64,000 nt of DNA from Hallella bergensis DSM 17361 (GTDB lineage Bacteria; Bacteroidota; Bacteroidia; Bacteroidales; Bacteroidaceae), in contig NZ_GG704781.1 of NCBI RefSeq assembly GCF_000160535.1, forward strand, positions 589,464-653,463. Direction: 5' to 3'. Positions within the stretch are counted from its first letter, which is position 1, and each line of letters begins with the position of its first letter. Below the pieces are notes generated by a model that was not told the origin of the DNA, ran no database searches, and saw nothing but the letters and a program-made list of their open reading frames with translations. Both the position numbers and the translations under genes were made by a program. Shown in pieces: positions 55,481 to 64,000 of this stretch.

Positions 55481-55905
55481 GCCTCATCCCCCATTTCACG
55501 TCTACATCTCTCCTCCGATGGATAGACAAACACAAGGCTTAACAACCCTATAATCCCCATATATCCAAATGCTACGTTAACAAATTGATAATATAGGAAA
55601 GTATTGACGAGCATGGGAATCGCTATCATGGCAATGCGCAGGATTCCCCATTTTTTCATGCCCTTGACAGATTCGTCTGTGATCTGACGATGCACAAACT
55701 TAAACTTAAAGAGCCTTAAAGCCAATGGAATAAGACAAATGGTGATGAGTTCCATGGTGCCCACTAATTGATATTCAAGCACTGCATCTCTCTCCATTTC
55801 ACCACTTATCAACAAATCACATTCATAGAGCAATACTATAATGAGACTAAGGAAGATTGGAACCGCAAACAGAATACTTAATGTTTTGCGAACAGATTTC
55901 ATCAT
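55477..55905 (-). CDS. Small integral membrane protein of unknown function
   Basis: A 142-residue protein with four hydrophobic helices (about 8-27, 43-63, 84-105 and 112-131) and short basic loops. I do not recognise the family. It lies between recR (13 nt upstream) and the glycosyltransferase gene (4-nt overlap), so translation with the latter is probably coupled. Assisting the glycosyltransferase in the membrane is a guess from context. Confidence 0.72.
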   Translation of the reverse strand: MMKSVRKTLSILFAVPIFLSLIIVLLYECDLLISGEMERDAVLEYQLVGTMELITICLIPLALRLFKFKFVHRQITDESVKGMKKWGILRIAMIAIPMLVNTFLYYQFVNVAFGYMGIIGLLSLVFVYPSEERCRREMGDEA

Positions 55906-55918
55906 AATGGGGTGAAGT

Positions 55919-56524
55919 TTAGTCCAATGGCGTACGATTGAGTATAGACCGTCCTAATGTAACCTCGTCAGCATATTCTAATTCATTGCCTACAGAGATA
56001 CCACGGGCTATCAGGCTCAGCTTGACGTCGTATTTCTTGAGCAGGCGAGAGAGGTAGAAATTAGTTGTATCGCCCTCCATCGTGGAACTCAACGCAAAGA
56101 TTATCTCCTTGATTTCGCCGCGTGCAACGCGTTCCACCAACGAATCGATCTGAAGATCACCAGGGGAAATGCCATCCATTGGAGAAATCACACCACCAAG
56201 CACATGGTAGAGTCCGTGATATTGCTGAGTACTTTCCACGGCCATTACGTCCTGGATATTCTCAACCACGCACACCGTTGTGCTGTCACGACGAGTATCC
56301 GAACATATTGAGCACACTTCGGTGTCACTGATATTATGGCATATCTTGCAATATTTGATGTTATTCCTCACGTATGAGATTGCGTCAGAAAAAGCATTGA
56401 CACGGTTCACAGGTTGCCTCAGCAAATACAGCACAAGGCGCAAGGATGTCTTGCGCCCAATGCCCGGCAGTTTACAAAACTCCGAAACTGCCTTTTCAAG
56501 TAATGCCGAAGGATATTGCTCCAT
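55919..56524 (-). CDS. recR: Recombination protein RecR
   Basis: A 201-residue protein of the RecFOR pathway that helps load RecA at gaps. The helix-hairpin-helix [13 protein letters not shown] is at 18-30. The C4 zinc finger uses Cys59, Cys62, Cys71 and Cys74. The Toprim domain follows with [12 protein letters not shown] and the C-terminal [20 protein letters not shown]. The length is normal. It lies 27 nt after the outer-membrane protein gene. Confidence 0.97.
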   Translation of the reverse strand: MEQYPSALLEKAVSEFCKLPGIGRKTSLRLVLYLLRQPVNRVNAFSDAISYVRNNIKYCKICHNISDTEVCSICSDTRRDSTTVCVVENIQDVMAVESTQQYHGLYHVLGGVISPMDGISPGDLQIDSLVERVARGEIKEIIFALSSTMEGDTTNFYLSRLLKKYDVKLSLIARGISVGNELEYADEVTLGRSILNRTPLD

Positions 56525-56551
56525 GTTATAAATTAGCTCTGCCCTGCTATC

Positions 56552-57034
56552 CTACTCAAGATAAATACCAACCCCTATCTTCAGACCGATAGTGGAATAG
56601 TCAGAATGTTGCTTAAAGCTCTGCTGATAATACAAGGATGGTTCAACGGTAACCGTACGGCTGAGAAAGAAAGCATACCCCACCTCTACGCCGGGCATGA
56701 AGTCATTGTAGTTCTTAGCATGCTCATATTTACAGTTCGCACCTAAGAAAATTCCGTTTTGTTCAATGTAATATCGGCCTCCAACTCCGACCGAGACAAC
56801 ATCGGGAATACCTTTTCCGGGATTATCGTAAGCCAACTCTCCAAGAAGCATCAGGTTGTCATCCACAAAATAACCTGCATGGGCAGAAACTCCAAGACGA
56901 AACTCTTGCAATCCATTATAGCTCAAGTCAAAACCCGTGAGCGACGCACCGACATACTTCTTGTCCACTTCAAACTGTGCACTTGCTGTAACCGTCAGCA
57001 TCAGTACGGTTAAAAGCATAAAAAATTTCTTCAT
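56552..57034 (-). CDS. Small outer-membrane beta-barrel protein
   Basis: A 160-residue protein with a signal peptide (1-19, ending ASAQ). About eight alternating hydrophobic strands follow (for example YVGASLTGFDLSY and VGVGGRYYIEQNGIFLGANC), ending in an aromatic-rich strand (KIGVGIYLE). The layout is like OmpX or opacity-type barrels. It is the first gene of the operon with recR, behind the -7 element TACTTTTG at 57147-57154. Confidence 0.85.
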   Translation of the reverse strand: MKKFFMLLTVLMLTVTASAQFEVDKKYVGASLTGFDLSYNGLQEFRLGVSAHAGYFVDDNLMLLGELAYDNPGKGIPDVVSVGVGGRYYIEQNGIFLGANCKYEHAKNYNDFMPGVEVGYAFFLSRTVTVEPSLYYQQSFKQHSDYSTIGLKIGVGIYLE

Positions 57035-57146
57035 AAAATTGTACTGTATGTTAATATAACACTAAAGTCCTGACACATCTCGCTACATGCCACACTCCCG
57101 CAATTTCATCGCCAAGGCAACAGGTAGAAAGCCTATCTATCATTTG

Positions 57147-57154
57147 CAAAAGTA
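57147..57154 (-). promoter_or_regulatory. Promoter -7 element of the barrel protein-recR operon
   Basis: TACTTTTG on the minus strand matches the consensus about 112 nt upstream of the start. Confidence 0.5.
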
Positions 57155-57163
57155 ATGTTTATT

Positions 57164-57195
57164 TTTGAAATAACGAAAAAATATAACTATCTTTG
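57164..57195 (+). promoter_or_regulatory. Promoter of the GHL10 glycosidase gene
   Basis: TTTG (57164-57167), a 20-nt spacer and TATCTTTG (57188-57195) match the consensus in both boxes. The implied leader is short, about 10-15 nt. Confidence 0.7.
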
Positions 57196-57213
57196 TAAAC
57201 AAATTGTATTCAA

Positions 57214-58851
57214 ATGAACAGACGCTTTGTCATCACATTATATATATTTTTTTCATGGATTACCCTTCTTGCCCAATCCGGCGTTACCCCCAAGCATGAA
57301 GTTCGTGCTGTATGGCTAACCACTATCGGAGGGTTGGACTGGCCACACAACTACGCCAGAAACCAATATGGGATTGAGAAACAGAAAAGCGAACTCCGCA
57401 CCCTTTTGGATCTTTATCAGCGAGCCGGCATTAATACTATCCTTATGCAGACACGCGTGAGAGGCACAACTATCTACCCTTCTCGGCTTGAGCCTTGGGA
57501 TGGTTGCCTGAGTGGCAATCCAGGGCAATCGCCGGGATACGATGCCCTTCAGTTTGCCATAGACGAGTGCCACAAACGTGGAATGGAGTTCCATGCGTGG
57601 GTCGTCACCATTCCTGTGGGCAAATGGAACAAACTCGGATGCCAACGGCTGAGAAGGAAACACCCTTCTCTCATCAAGAAAATTGGTCCTGACGGATATA
57701 TGAACCCCGAAGACCCACGCACGGCATCGTATCTTGCAGATATATGTGACGAAATAACCCAAAACTACGATATAGACGGCATTCATCTCGATTACATCCG
57801 TTATCCGGAGACTTGGAAAATCAGGATATCGCGTGATCAAGGCAGGAGAAATATCACCAACATTGTCAGTGCCATCCACAACAAGGTGAAACTTCGCAAG
57901 CCATGGGTTAAAATCAGTTGCTCACCGATTGGCAAGTTCAACGACCTGAGCCGATACTGGAGTCATGGCTGGAATGCCTATACGAAGGTTTGTCAGGACG
58001 CACAAGGCTGGTTGCGCAACGGTTTGATGGATCAGCTCTACCCCATGATGTATTTCCGCAACGACCAGTTCTTCCCCTTTGCCATTGATTGGGCAGAACA
58101 AAGCCATGGCAGGACGGTGGCTCCAGGGCTGGGCATTTATTTCCTCAATCCAAGGGAAGGTAACTGGAAACTCAGTGACATCACTCGTGAACTTCATGTT
58201 TTGCGCCAATACAGATTAGGACAAGCCTATTTCAGGGGCAAATTCCTCACTGACAACGATCAGGGCATCTACGATTTCGTTTCTCAATTCAATCGCTCTC
58301 CCGCACTCGTTCCGCCAATAACATGGAGCGGTCAGCCCGAGCCACAAGCACCGAGCCATATCGACCTGTATAAAGACGGGATGAAATGGGACGGCAGTAC
58401 TCCTTATTATAATATATACAGTAGTAGGACATGGCCTGTGGACACGGACAATCCCGAGAATCTTATTGCCATCCGCCGCAAGGGGACCAGCCTGTCCATA
58501 CAGACCGGAAACCGTTACTTTGCCATAACAGGAATGGATAGATATGGGAAAGAGAGCAGTGCCCGACAGAGTCATAATATTCCTGAAGTCAAAACTATAG
58601 ATGTTCCTTTGCTCAAGTGCAATGGAACATGGCTCACACTTCCACCCAAAGATAAAGGCTTGGATGCCAAGCTTTTGGTTGTTGAAACTTTACAAGGTTC
58701 TGTGATTGCAACCCGAACCTATCAGGAGAAATCTGTTAACGTTTCAAACATTCCCAATGGCTTTTATGTCCTCAAATCACTTGGGCGCAAAGGGGTAACA
58801 CATCGACTTGGCTTCTTTACAGTCAAGAGAAACCTCCCTACACATTTCTAA
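57214..58851 (+). CDS. GHL10-family (DUF187) glycoside hydrolase-like protein
   Basis: A 545-residue exported protein (signal peptide about 1-20). The GHL10 barrel spans about 26-360: EVRAVWLTTIGGLDWP at the start, LMQTRVRGTTIYPS, EFHAWVVTIPV, then GIHLDYIRYPE near 190 as probable active-site segment. The C-terminal part (about 370-545) has beta-rich, fibronectin-like sequence and a final FYVLKSLGRKG segment like a sorting domain. Relatives are proposed to act on cell-wall or surface glycans; the substrate is unknown. Confidence 0.88.
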   Translation: MNRRFVITLYIFFSWITLLAQSGVTPKHEVRAVWLTTIGGLDWPHNYARNQYGIEKQKSELRTLLDLYQRAGINTILMQTRVRGTTIYPSRLEPWDGCLSGNPGQSPGYDALQFAIDECHKRGMEFHAWVVTIPVGKWNKLGCQRLRRKHPSLIKKIGPDGYMNPEDPRTASYLADICDEITQNYDIDGIHLDYIRYPETWKIRISRDQGRRNITNIVSAIHNKVKLRKPWVKISCSPIGKFNDLSRYWSHGWNAYTKVCQDAQGWLRNGLMDQLYPMMYFRNDQFFPFAIDWAEQSHGRTVAPGLGIYFLNPREGNWKLSDITRELHVLRQYRLGQAYFRGKFLTDNDQGIYDFVSQFNRSPALVPPITWSGQPEPQAPSHIDLYKDGMKWDGSTPYYNIYSSRTWPVDTDNPENLIAIRRKGTSLSIQTGNRYFAITGMDRYGKESSARQSHNIPEVKTIDVPLLKCNGTWLTLPPKDKGLDAKLLVVETLQGSVIATRTYQEKSVNVSNIPNGFYVLKSLGRKGVTHRLGFFTVKRNLPTHF

Positions 58852-58874
58852 TGCCAATTAGTCTCATCACAGCA

Positions 58875-59378
58875 TCATACTTCCATGTCAGTATCTTCAA
58901 ACGACAAGGGAAGCAAATCTTTCACACTCTTAATTTTATAAACCCCTTCCTTCCCATAGAGCAGGATTTCTATAGGCTTTCCATATCTGCTCTCTATTTC
59001 GAGTATCACTTGGCGGCAAGATCCACACGGTGTTATCGGAGCACTAAGCAAACCGGTGTTGTTCCTTGCGGCCACAGCTAACATTCTTACGGGCTGGTCA
59101 GGACGATTGGCTTGAGCTGAGAACAGCGCAGTTCGCTCTGCACACAAACCCGATGGAAATGCTGCATTTTCCTGATTAGCTCCAATAAACACCTCACCAT
59201 TGTTAAGCAAAACAGCTGCCCCTACATAGAAACGACTGTATTTTGCATATGAGTTTTGAGTTGCATCGATAGCCCGTTGCACCAAATTACGCTCCTCTTC
59301 GCTCAGTTCTTCTAAAGAACAGCGCTCCATGTCTATTTCTATCTTGATACGCTCCATAATCTCTGTGTTTTGATTCAT
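58875..59378 (-). CDS. cdd: Cytidine deaminase
   Basis: A 167-residue zinc enzyme converting cytidine and deoxycytidine to uridines in pyrimidine salvage. The zinc and catalytic residues are complete: Cys79 and Glu81 in CAERTA, Cys118 and Cys121 in PCGSCRQ. The start at 59378 is preferred over the TTG at 59393, and a GAGGGAT stretch lies just upstream. It follows the beta-helix lipoprotein gene by 59 nt and may share its transcript. Confidence 0.95.
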   Translation of the reverse strand: MNQNTEIMERIKIEIDMERCSLEELSEEERNLVQRAIDATQNSYAKYSRFYVGAAVLLNNGEVFIGANQENAAFPSGLCAERTALFSAQANRPDQPVRMLAVAARNNTGLLSAPITPCGSCRQVILEIESRYGKPIEILLYGKEGVYKIKSVKDLLPLSFEDTDMEV

Positions 59379-59437
59379 ATAATCCCTCAACAAATGCTGT
59401 TAAAACAAGCATAACATGTGGGTGTTGTTTTATAATT

Positions 59438-60886
59438 TTATGGTTTTACATATTCATAGGCTCCAATATCCGGAAGCCTGTCTCTCATTTTTCCATGGCG
59501 ATCCTTTGGGCAGGCTGACAATGCGTTGGCCTTATCTATAGCCAGCGATACACTGTCAAGTCGAAAGTCATATCGCAAACTATCGTTATCGATACGCACA
59601 AAATGTTTATCACCACTATTCAATGTGTCCTTGACATCCTCATAGATCACCTTGTTAAAATTCACGCTGTCCGCTGTTGTCACCCTGGGCGTACGTATGA
59701 TGCTATATGAAAAGTTGTAATTAAACTTTGTCGTTGAGTCTTTCCTCTCACCCATCAACTGATCGTCGGCATACCCGGTCACCAGCGTATTGGCTACAGT
59801 CAGGTTCAGGAGCGGATATTTGTTGGAGAAGCGCAAAGCCACACCACGTTTGGAATCGAATGGATAAAACTGTGCCAACGTGCAGTTGTTCATCTCCACA
59901 TCTCCTCCATCCACACGCATACAGTCACCAAGCGTATTAGTTATCTGCGTGTTATATATGACCATTTTTGCATAAGAGGCCTGTAACCCATAGCCCTGAC
60001 AGTTGTGAATGGTTACATTTCCCATCGTCAGTTTCCGACTTGACACATCAGTAGAATCGATCACAACACCGTTGTAAGTGCTGTGAATATCGGTATATTT
60101 CAACTCATTTTCTGTCGATGAATTAAAAAATCGTATTCCCTGCCACTGACCGGGCACAAAATCATAGGGCAAATAATCAAACATCCTGTCTATCCTGTCA
60201 CCACGTAACACCACGTTGTTTGAAGCGGTGCCCAATGTTCTCAATCGGCCATACACATTGATTCCGGCATCATGATGAAAATACAATGTGGTTCCGGCAG
60301 CTATACTCAAAGTTGCCGCACTGTCAACTCTAATTCCTCCATAGATGACCATAGGCCTTCCATCCGTCGACAACGTGGAGTCGCGATCGATCCTTACATT
60401 CCTCAGCAGCGTCGCGTCCCACGAATAGGCCTGAAGACTTACGCGTTGCTCCACTCCACTTTCCAACGTGAAGACAAGCTGATCCTCATTCAGACTTGGC
60501 GTGTCCATGAAGTTAGAAGGAGAGGTCAGTTCTATAAAAACTCGTATACTATCTTGCTTCCTCACTTCCACATCAGTTGTCGAATAACCTTGAGCTTCAC
60601 CAAGGTAGGTGCCGTCCACATTCACCCGAAAGCCCGATTCTGCGCCGCGCTCCAGCCTAACCGACCGACATCGCAGCCCATCGCCAGAATTGTTGTACAC
60701 CCAGAGCGAGCGCATAGCCGACGGCACATTGCTGAATACAGTGTCAAGCTTCACCGTGTCAGCGGAAAAACTTAACAAGTTGGATGACGAACTCGTGAAA
60801 CTGTCATCGTCAGCACAAGAATTCATGGCTCCAATAAACATGCATGCCGTCACCACCTTCAAATACAAATGCTTAGCCTTTATCAT
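59438..60886 (-). CDS. Parallel beta-helix surface lipoprotein
   Basis: A 482-residue protein with an SPII signal peptide (lipobox AMNSC, Cys24). The first 150 residues are beta-rich with no known domain. Residues about 190-400 have repeated Asn- and Val-rich turns (VTIHNCQGYGLQA, VIYNTQITNTLGDC, VEMNNCTLAQF) that indicate a right-handed parallel beta-helix as in polysaccharide lyases. No catalytic motif is evident. The C-terminus ends DRLPDIGAYEYV, common in such proteins. Confidence 0.83.
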   Translation of the reverse strand: MIKAKHLYLKVVTACMFIGAMNSCADDDSFTSSSSNLLSFSADTVKLDTVFSNVPSAMRSLWVYNNSGDGLRCRSVRLERGAESGFRVNVDGTYLGEAQGYSTTDVEVRKQDSIRVFIELTSPSNFMDTPSLNEDQLVFTLESGVEQRVSLQAYSWDATLLRNVRIDRDSTLSTDGRPMVIYGGIRVDSAATLSIAAGTTLYFHHDAGINVYGRLRTLGTASNNVVLRGDRIDRMFDYLPYDFVPGQWQGIRFFNSSTENELKYTDIHSTYNGVVIDSTDVSSRKLTMGNVTIHNCQGYGLQASYAKMVIYNTQITNTLGDCMRVDGGDVEMNNCTLAQFYPFDSKRGVALRFSNKYPLLNLTVANTLVTGYADDQLMGERKDSTTKFNYNFSYSIIRTPRVTTADSVNFNKVIYEDVKDTLNSGDKHFVRIDNDSLRYDFRLDSVSLAIDKANALSACPKDRHGKMRDRLPDIGAYEYVKP

Positions 60887-60986
60887 TAAATTATCAACGT
60901 GGATTCCGCCGCTTTATTATACACTACAGCCTCTTGTTCGGTTTTATCCTCCCTGACTATTGTCTGTCATGCACTACCGAACAGTT

Positions 60987-63299
60987 TTATTCATATACTT
61001 CATCTATGTCAAACTCTCCAGTTGGATCTTCGTCTTTGGCACATGGATCAAACTCTTCCGGGATATCAAATACCGACATGGAATTATAGGGGAGACTGGG
61101 ATCTTTGTAGACTTTCTTCATATAGTAGGCCCAAATTGGCAGAGCCATTGTGGCTCCCTGTCCCATGCGCATTGAGTCGAAGTGTATGTCGCGGTCTTCA
61201 CCTCCTACCCAAACTCCGCTGACAAGCTGAGGAGTGAACCCCATAAACCATGCATCGGAATTCCTGTTGGTCGTCCCGGTTTTTCCACCAATTTCACCTT
61301 CTATATTATAACGGTGACGAATACGACCGGCTGTACCTTCGTCCACGACTGCCATTAACTCCACCAACATCTTATATGCACTTGAAGAACTAATAACCTC
61401 ATTCATTCGGGGTTGGAATTGGGTGATTATATTCCCGTCGTTGTCTTCAATCTTGGAAACAAAGAGGGGGGCTATACGTATGCCGTTGTTGGCAAATACG
61501 GTATAGGCACTGACCATTTCGGCCACCGAAACCTCACAAGGACCAAGGCAGAGTGACATCGATGGGTAAATATCGGGATTGTCGATTCCAAATTTATGAA
61601 GAATACTAACAAACTGACGTGGGTTCAATCTGCTCATTAAATATGCTGAAATCCAGTTGTTAGACTGTGCCAAGCCCCACTTAAGTGAAACCATTTGTCC
61701 ATATCGGCGACGGCTTGTATTACGAGGTGTCCATGGTTTTCCTCCCACCATATACGTACGTTGAACATTTGGAACCAAATCACAAGGAGAAGCTCCATTT
61801 TCCATTGCAAGTGAATACAGGAAAGGCTTAATGGCTGAACCAACTTGTCGACGTCCTCCCATCACCATATCGTATTGGAAATGTTCAAAATCCAATCCTC
61901 CCACATAGGCTTTTACATGCCCAGTACGGGCATCCATACTCATAAAGCCGGCACGCAAGAAGGTTTTGTAGTATCGGATAGAATCAAGGGGAGTCATCAC
62001 CGTATCAATGTCACCATGATAGGTAAATACAGACATGTCGGTCGGAGTGCGAAAAGCCTTTTCTATCTCCTTAGCCGAAGCCCCGGCCTGCTTCATCACC
62101 CTGTATCGCTCGCTCTGTCTTACGGACTTACCCATAATCTGTTTTACTTGCTCACGGGTGAGAGCTTCTGTAAAAGGAGCATTTCGTTTTCGTTTATTTT
62201 CTTTATTGAATGCAGGCTGTAAGAATCGAGCAACATGTCCATAGACAGATTCTTCTGCATACTTCTGCATGCGCGTGTCTATCGTCGTGAAGATTTTCAG
62301 ACCATCCGTATAAACATTATAGTAACTGCCATCTTTCTTAATGTTTTTCTTACACCATCCACAGAGGGGGTCTGATGCATATGCAATAGAATCAATAACG
62401 TACTGTCGTTGATTCCATGTCGGATAATCTTTTTTATCCGGCAGATCCATCATCATGTATTGACGCAGAAACTCACGCATGTAAACGGCCAAACCATCTT
62501 TGTGGTCGGAACGATGAAAACGCAACATCACGTCTTCACGTGAATATCCATCGTAGTCGGCTTTTGACAAATATCCTGCCTTAACCATCTGACCAAGTAC
62601 TATATTTCTTCTGTCCTTGCTGCGATCAGGATAACGCACCGGATTGAAGAATGACGGGTTCTTGCACAATCCAATTAACAGGGCCGCCTCATTCACGTTC
62701 AGATCCCCGGGTTCCTTGTTGAAGTAAGTGTTTGCCGCTGTTTTGATTCCTACCGCGCCGTGCAGGAAGTCGAAATAGTTAAGATAGAGTGCAATAATTT
62801 CTTCCTTGGTGAAATTTCGTTCCAGCTTAATGGCTATCACCCATTCAATAGGTTTTTGCAGCAAACGTTCAATGGTGGATTTTGCAGGAGCAGAATAGAG
62901 TTGCTTAGCCAACTGCTGTGTAATCGTACTGCCTCCGCCTGCACTCTCCTGCCTCATCACTCCGCGCTTGACTATGGCGCGTGCCAATGCTATAAAATCG
63001 ATTCCGGAATGATCATAGAAGCGTTCATCCTCTGTTGCAACAAGAGCATGAACCAAATGAGGTGAAAGCTTTGAATATGAGATTGGTATGCGATTCGCTT
63101 TATTAACATTATAAGTCCCGATCACCTTGTTGTCAGACGAATAAATCAAAGACGCCGACTTGTTGATGGGGTTCTGCAGGTGCTCTATATCAGGAGAGTA
63201 TCCGATGATACCAAACCAGATGAGAAAAAAGAACACCACAATTACTCCTACTGACAAGAATAAAGTTACCCACAAAAATATGATGAATGTTCGTCTCAT
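60987..63299 (-). CDS. Class A penicillin-binding protein (PBP1A-like)
   Basis: A 770-residue bifunctional peptidoglycan synthase with a membrane anchor at about 5-31. The GT51 glycosyltransferase domain (about 55-235) has the catalytic Glu90 in ATEDERFYDHSG and QQLAKQLYS. The transpeptidase domain carries SAIK (Ser488 and Lys491), SNN (546-548) and KTGTT (673-677). An acidic tail (DEDPTGEFDIDE) ends the protein. It lies 100 nt upstream of the beta-helix gene. Confidence 0.96.
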   Translation of the reverse strand: MRRTFIIFLWVTLFLSVGVIVVFFFLIWFGIIGYSPDIEHLQNPINKSASLIYSSDNKVIGTYNVNKANRIPISYSKLSPHLVHALVATEDERFYDHSGIDFIALARAIVKRGVMRQESAGGGSTITQQLAKQLYSAPAKSTIERLLQKPIEWVIAIKLERNFTKEEIIALYLNYFDFLHGAVGIKTAANTYFNKEPGDLNVNEAALLIGLCKNPSFFNPVRYPDRSKDRRNIVLGQMVKAGYLSKADYDGYSREDVMLRFHRSDHKDGLAVYMREFLRQYMMMDLPDKKDYPTWNQRQYVIDSIAYASDPLCGWCKKNIKKDGSYYNVYTDGLKIFTTIDTRMQKYAEESVYGHVARFLQPAFNKENKRKRNAPFTEALTREQVKQIMGKSVRQSERYRVMKQAGASAKEIEKAFRTPTDMSVFTYHGDIDTVMTPLDSIRYYKTFLRAGFMSMDARTGHVKAYVGGLDFEHFQYDMVMGGRRQVGSAIKPFLYSLAMENGASPCDLVPNVQRTYMVGGKPWTPRNTSRRRYGQMVSLKWGLAQSNNWISAYLMSRLNPRQFVSILHKFGIDNPDIYPSMSLCLGPCEVSVAEMVSAYTVFANNGIRIAPLFVSKIEDNDGNIITQFQPRMNEVISSSSAYKMLVELMAVVDEGTAGRIRHRYNIEGEIGGKTGTTNRNSDAWFMGFTPQLVSGVWVGGEDRDIHFDSMRMGQGATMALPIWAYYMKKVYKDPSLPYNSMSVFDIPEEFDPCAKDEDPTGEFDIDEVYE

Positions 63300-63320
63300 T
63301 TTTTATACATATAATTTATG

Positions 63321-63328
63321 CAAAAATA
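63321..63328 (-). promoter_or_regulatory. Promoter -7 element of the PBP gene
   Basis: TATTTTTG on the minus strand lies 21 nt upstream of the start at 63299. The -33 region is weak. Confidence 0.5.
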
Positions 63329-63415
63329 CCATTTTCTTTTAAATTAACATCAATAAATTGAAAATAATCAGTAACTTCGCATGTGAATTCGTAACAATCA
63401 ATCATTATATCAAAA

Positions 63416-64000
63416 TGGAAATGCATGACTTTGTAACGATTGCCGACCTATCCAAAGAGGAGATACAGTATCTTCTTGAAATGGCACAAGAGTTCGAAAA
63501 ACATCCCAACCGCGAGATTCTAAAAGGTAAAGTTGTTGCTACACTTTTTTTTGAACCATCTACCCGCACACAACTAAGTTTTCAAACAGCAGCCAATCGT
63601 TTAGGCGCACGCGTCATTGGCTTTTCTGATGCCAAAACATCAAGCACTACGAAAGGAGAAACGCTAAAAGACACCATACTGATGGTAAGCAACTATGCTG
63701 ATCTGATTGTTATGAGGCACTACATCGAAGGTGCTGCACGATATGCAAGCGAGGTGGCACCGGTTCCTATCGTCAATGCAGGAGACGGGGCTCACATGCA
63801 CCCCTCCCAATGCCTGCTCGACCTGTACTCTATATACAAAACACAGGGAACACTGGAAAATCTCAACATCTATCTGGTTGGTGATCTCAAATATGGCAGA
63901 ACCGTACACTCTCTGATTACGGCCATGAGACATTACAATCCGACATTTCATTTCATTGCGCCGGAAGAACTTGCCATGCCCCAGGAATACAGACTCTACT
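63416..64000 (+). CDS. pyrB: Aspartate carbamoyltransferase catalytic subunit, truncated by window edge
   Basis: The first 195 codons of the pyrimidine pathway enzyme that condenses carbamoyl phosphate with aspartate. The carbamoyl phosphate loop [11 protein letters not shown] is near 46-56 and the conserved [12 protein letters not shown] segment near 75-86. [12 protein letters not shown], near 130, lies where many relatives have HPTQ. The reading frame runs open to the right edge. The start is the first ATG; a second ATG two codons later is possible. The promoter is not clear. Confidence 0.95.

Overview
The window looks like a contiguous chromosomal segment of a Bacteroidales bacterium, most probably from the Prevotella group (inference). 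The evidence is an adjacent SusC/SusD pair, a full MoxR-Bat operon, families largely confined to Bacteroidota (DUF4295, DUF4923, DUF2027-Smr), many SPII lipoproteins with a Bacteroidota-style lipobox, and promoters of the Bacteroidota type (TTTG, 19-21 nt, TAnnTTTG) in front of many transcription units. No phage, integrase, transposase, CRISPR array or restriction system was seen. Most of the content is core metabolism and envelope biology.

Layout. 0-3 kb: a repeat-rich stretch without genes, a DegP/HtrA protease and the RNase P RNA gene with a near-ideal promoter. 3-7.2 kb: two small genes, then a lipoprotein resembling a transporter binding protein paired with a large TPR protein. 7.2-11.1 kb: radA, queC and pgk. 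11.2-17.4 kb: an isolated SusC/SusD pair and a long intergenic region carrying a dispersed repeat. 17.4-25.3 kb: mazG, a lipocalin-like lipoprotein and rnz on one strand; valS and a clostripain-like lipoprotein on the other; then nth and a DUF2461 gene. 25.4-31 kb: htpG, uxaC, ansA and a small ribosomal operon (rpmB, rpmG, DUF4295).

31.3-45.1 kb is a run of twelve genes on the minus strand: moxR, a DUF58 gene, a DUF4381-like gene, batA, batB, batC, batD, batE, a PAP2 phosphatase, queA, a DUF2027-Smr gene and nadE. The first eight form the Bat system: a MoxR ATPase, a DUF58 protein with a VWA-like metal site, two membrane VWA proteins, TPR proteins and two large proteins that share a C-terminal helical module. 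45.7-52.7 kb: a DUF4923 lipoprotein, an AlkD-like protein, a dipeptidyl peptidase III, a secreted nucleotide pyrophosphatase/phosphodiesterase, and the mannonate branch of hexuronate degradation (uxuA and an SDR dehydrogenase), which complements uxaC at 27.7 kb. 53-57 kb: a histone-tail-like winged-helix protein, two tandem tRNA-Asp genes, and an operon of outer membrane protein, recR, membrane protein, glycosyltransferase and GNAT. 57-64 kb: a GHL10-type glycosidase, cdd, a beta-helix lipoprotein, a class A PBP, and the start of pyrB, cut by the window edge.

The least explained structure is non-coding. A dispersed element of about 230 nt occurs in inverted orientation at the left edge and near 17 kb. 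It has a conserved head followed by degenerate units of about 22 nt. A tail-only relative lies near 45.5 kb, and an unrelated array, also with a 22-nt period, lies near 31.2 kb.
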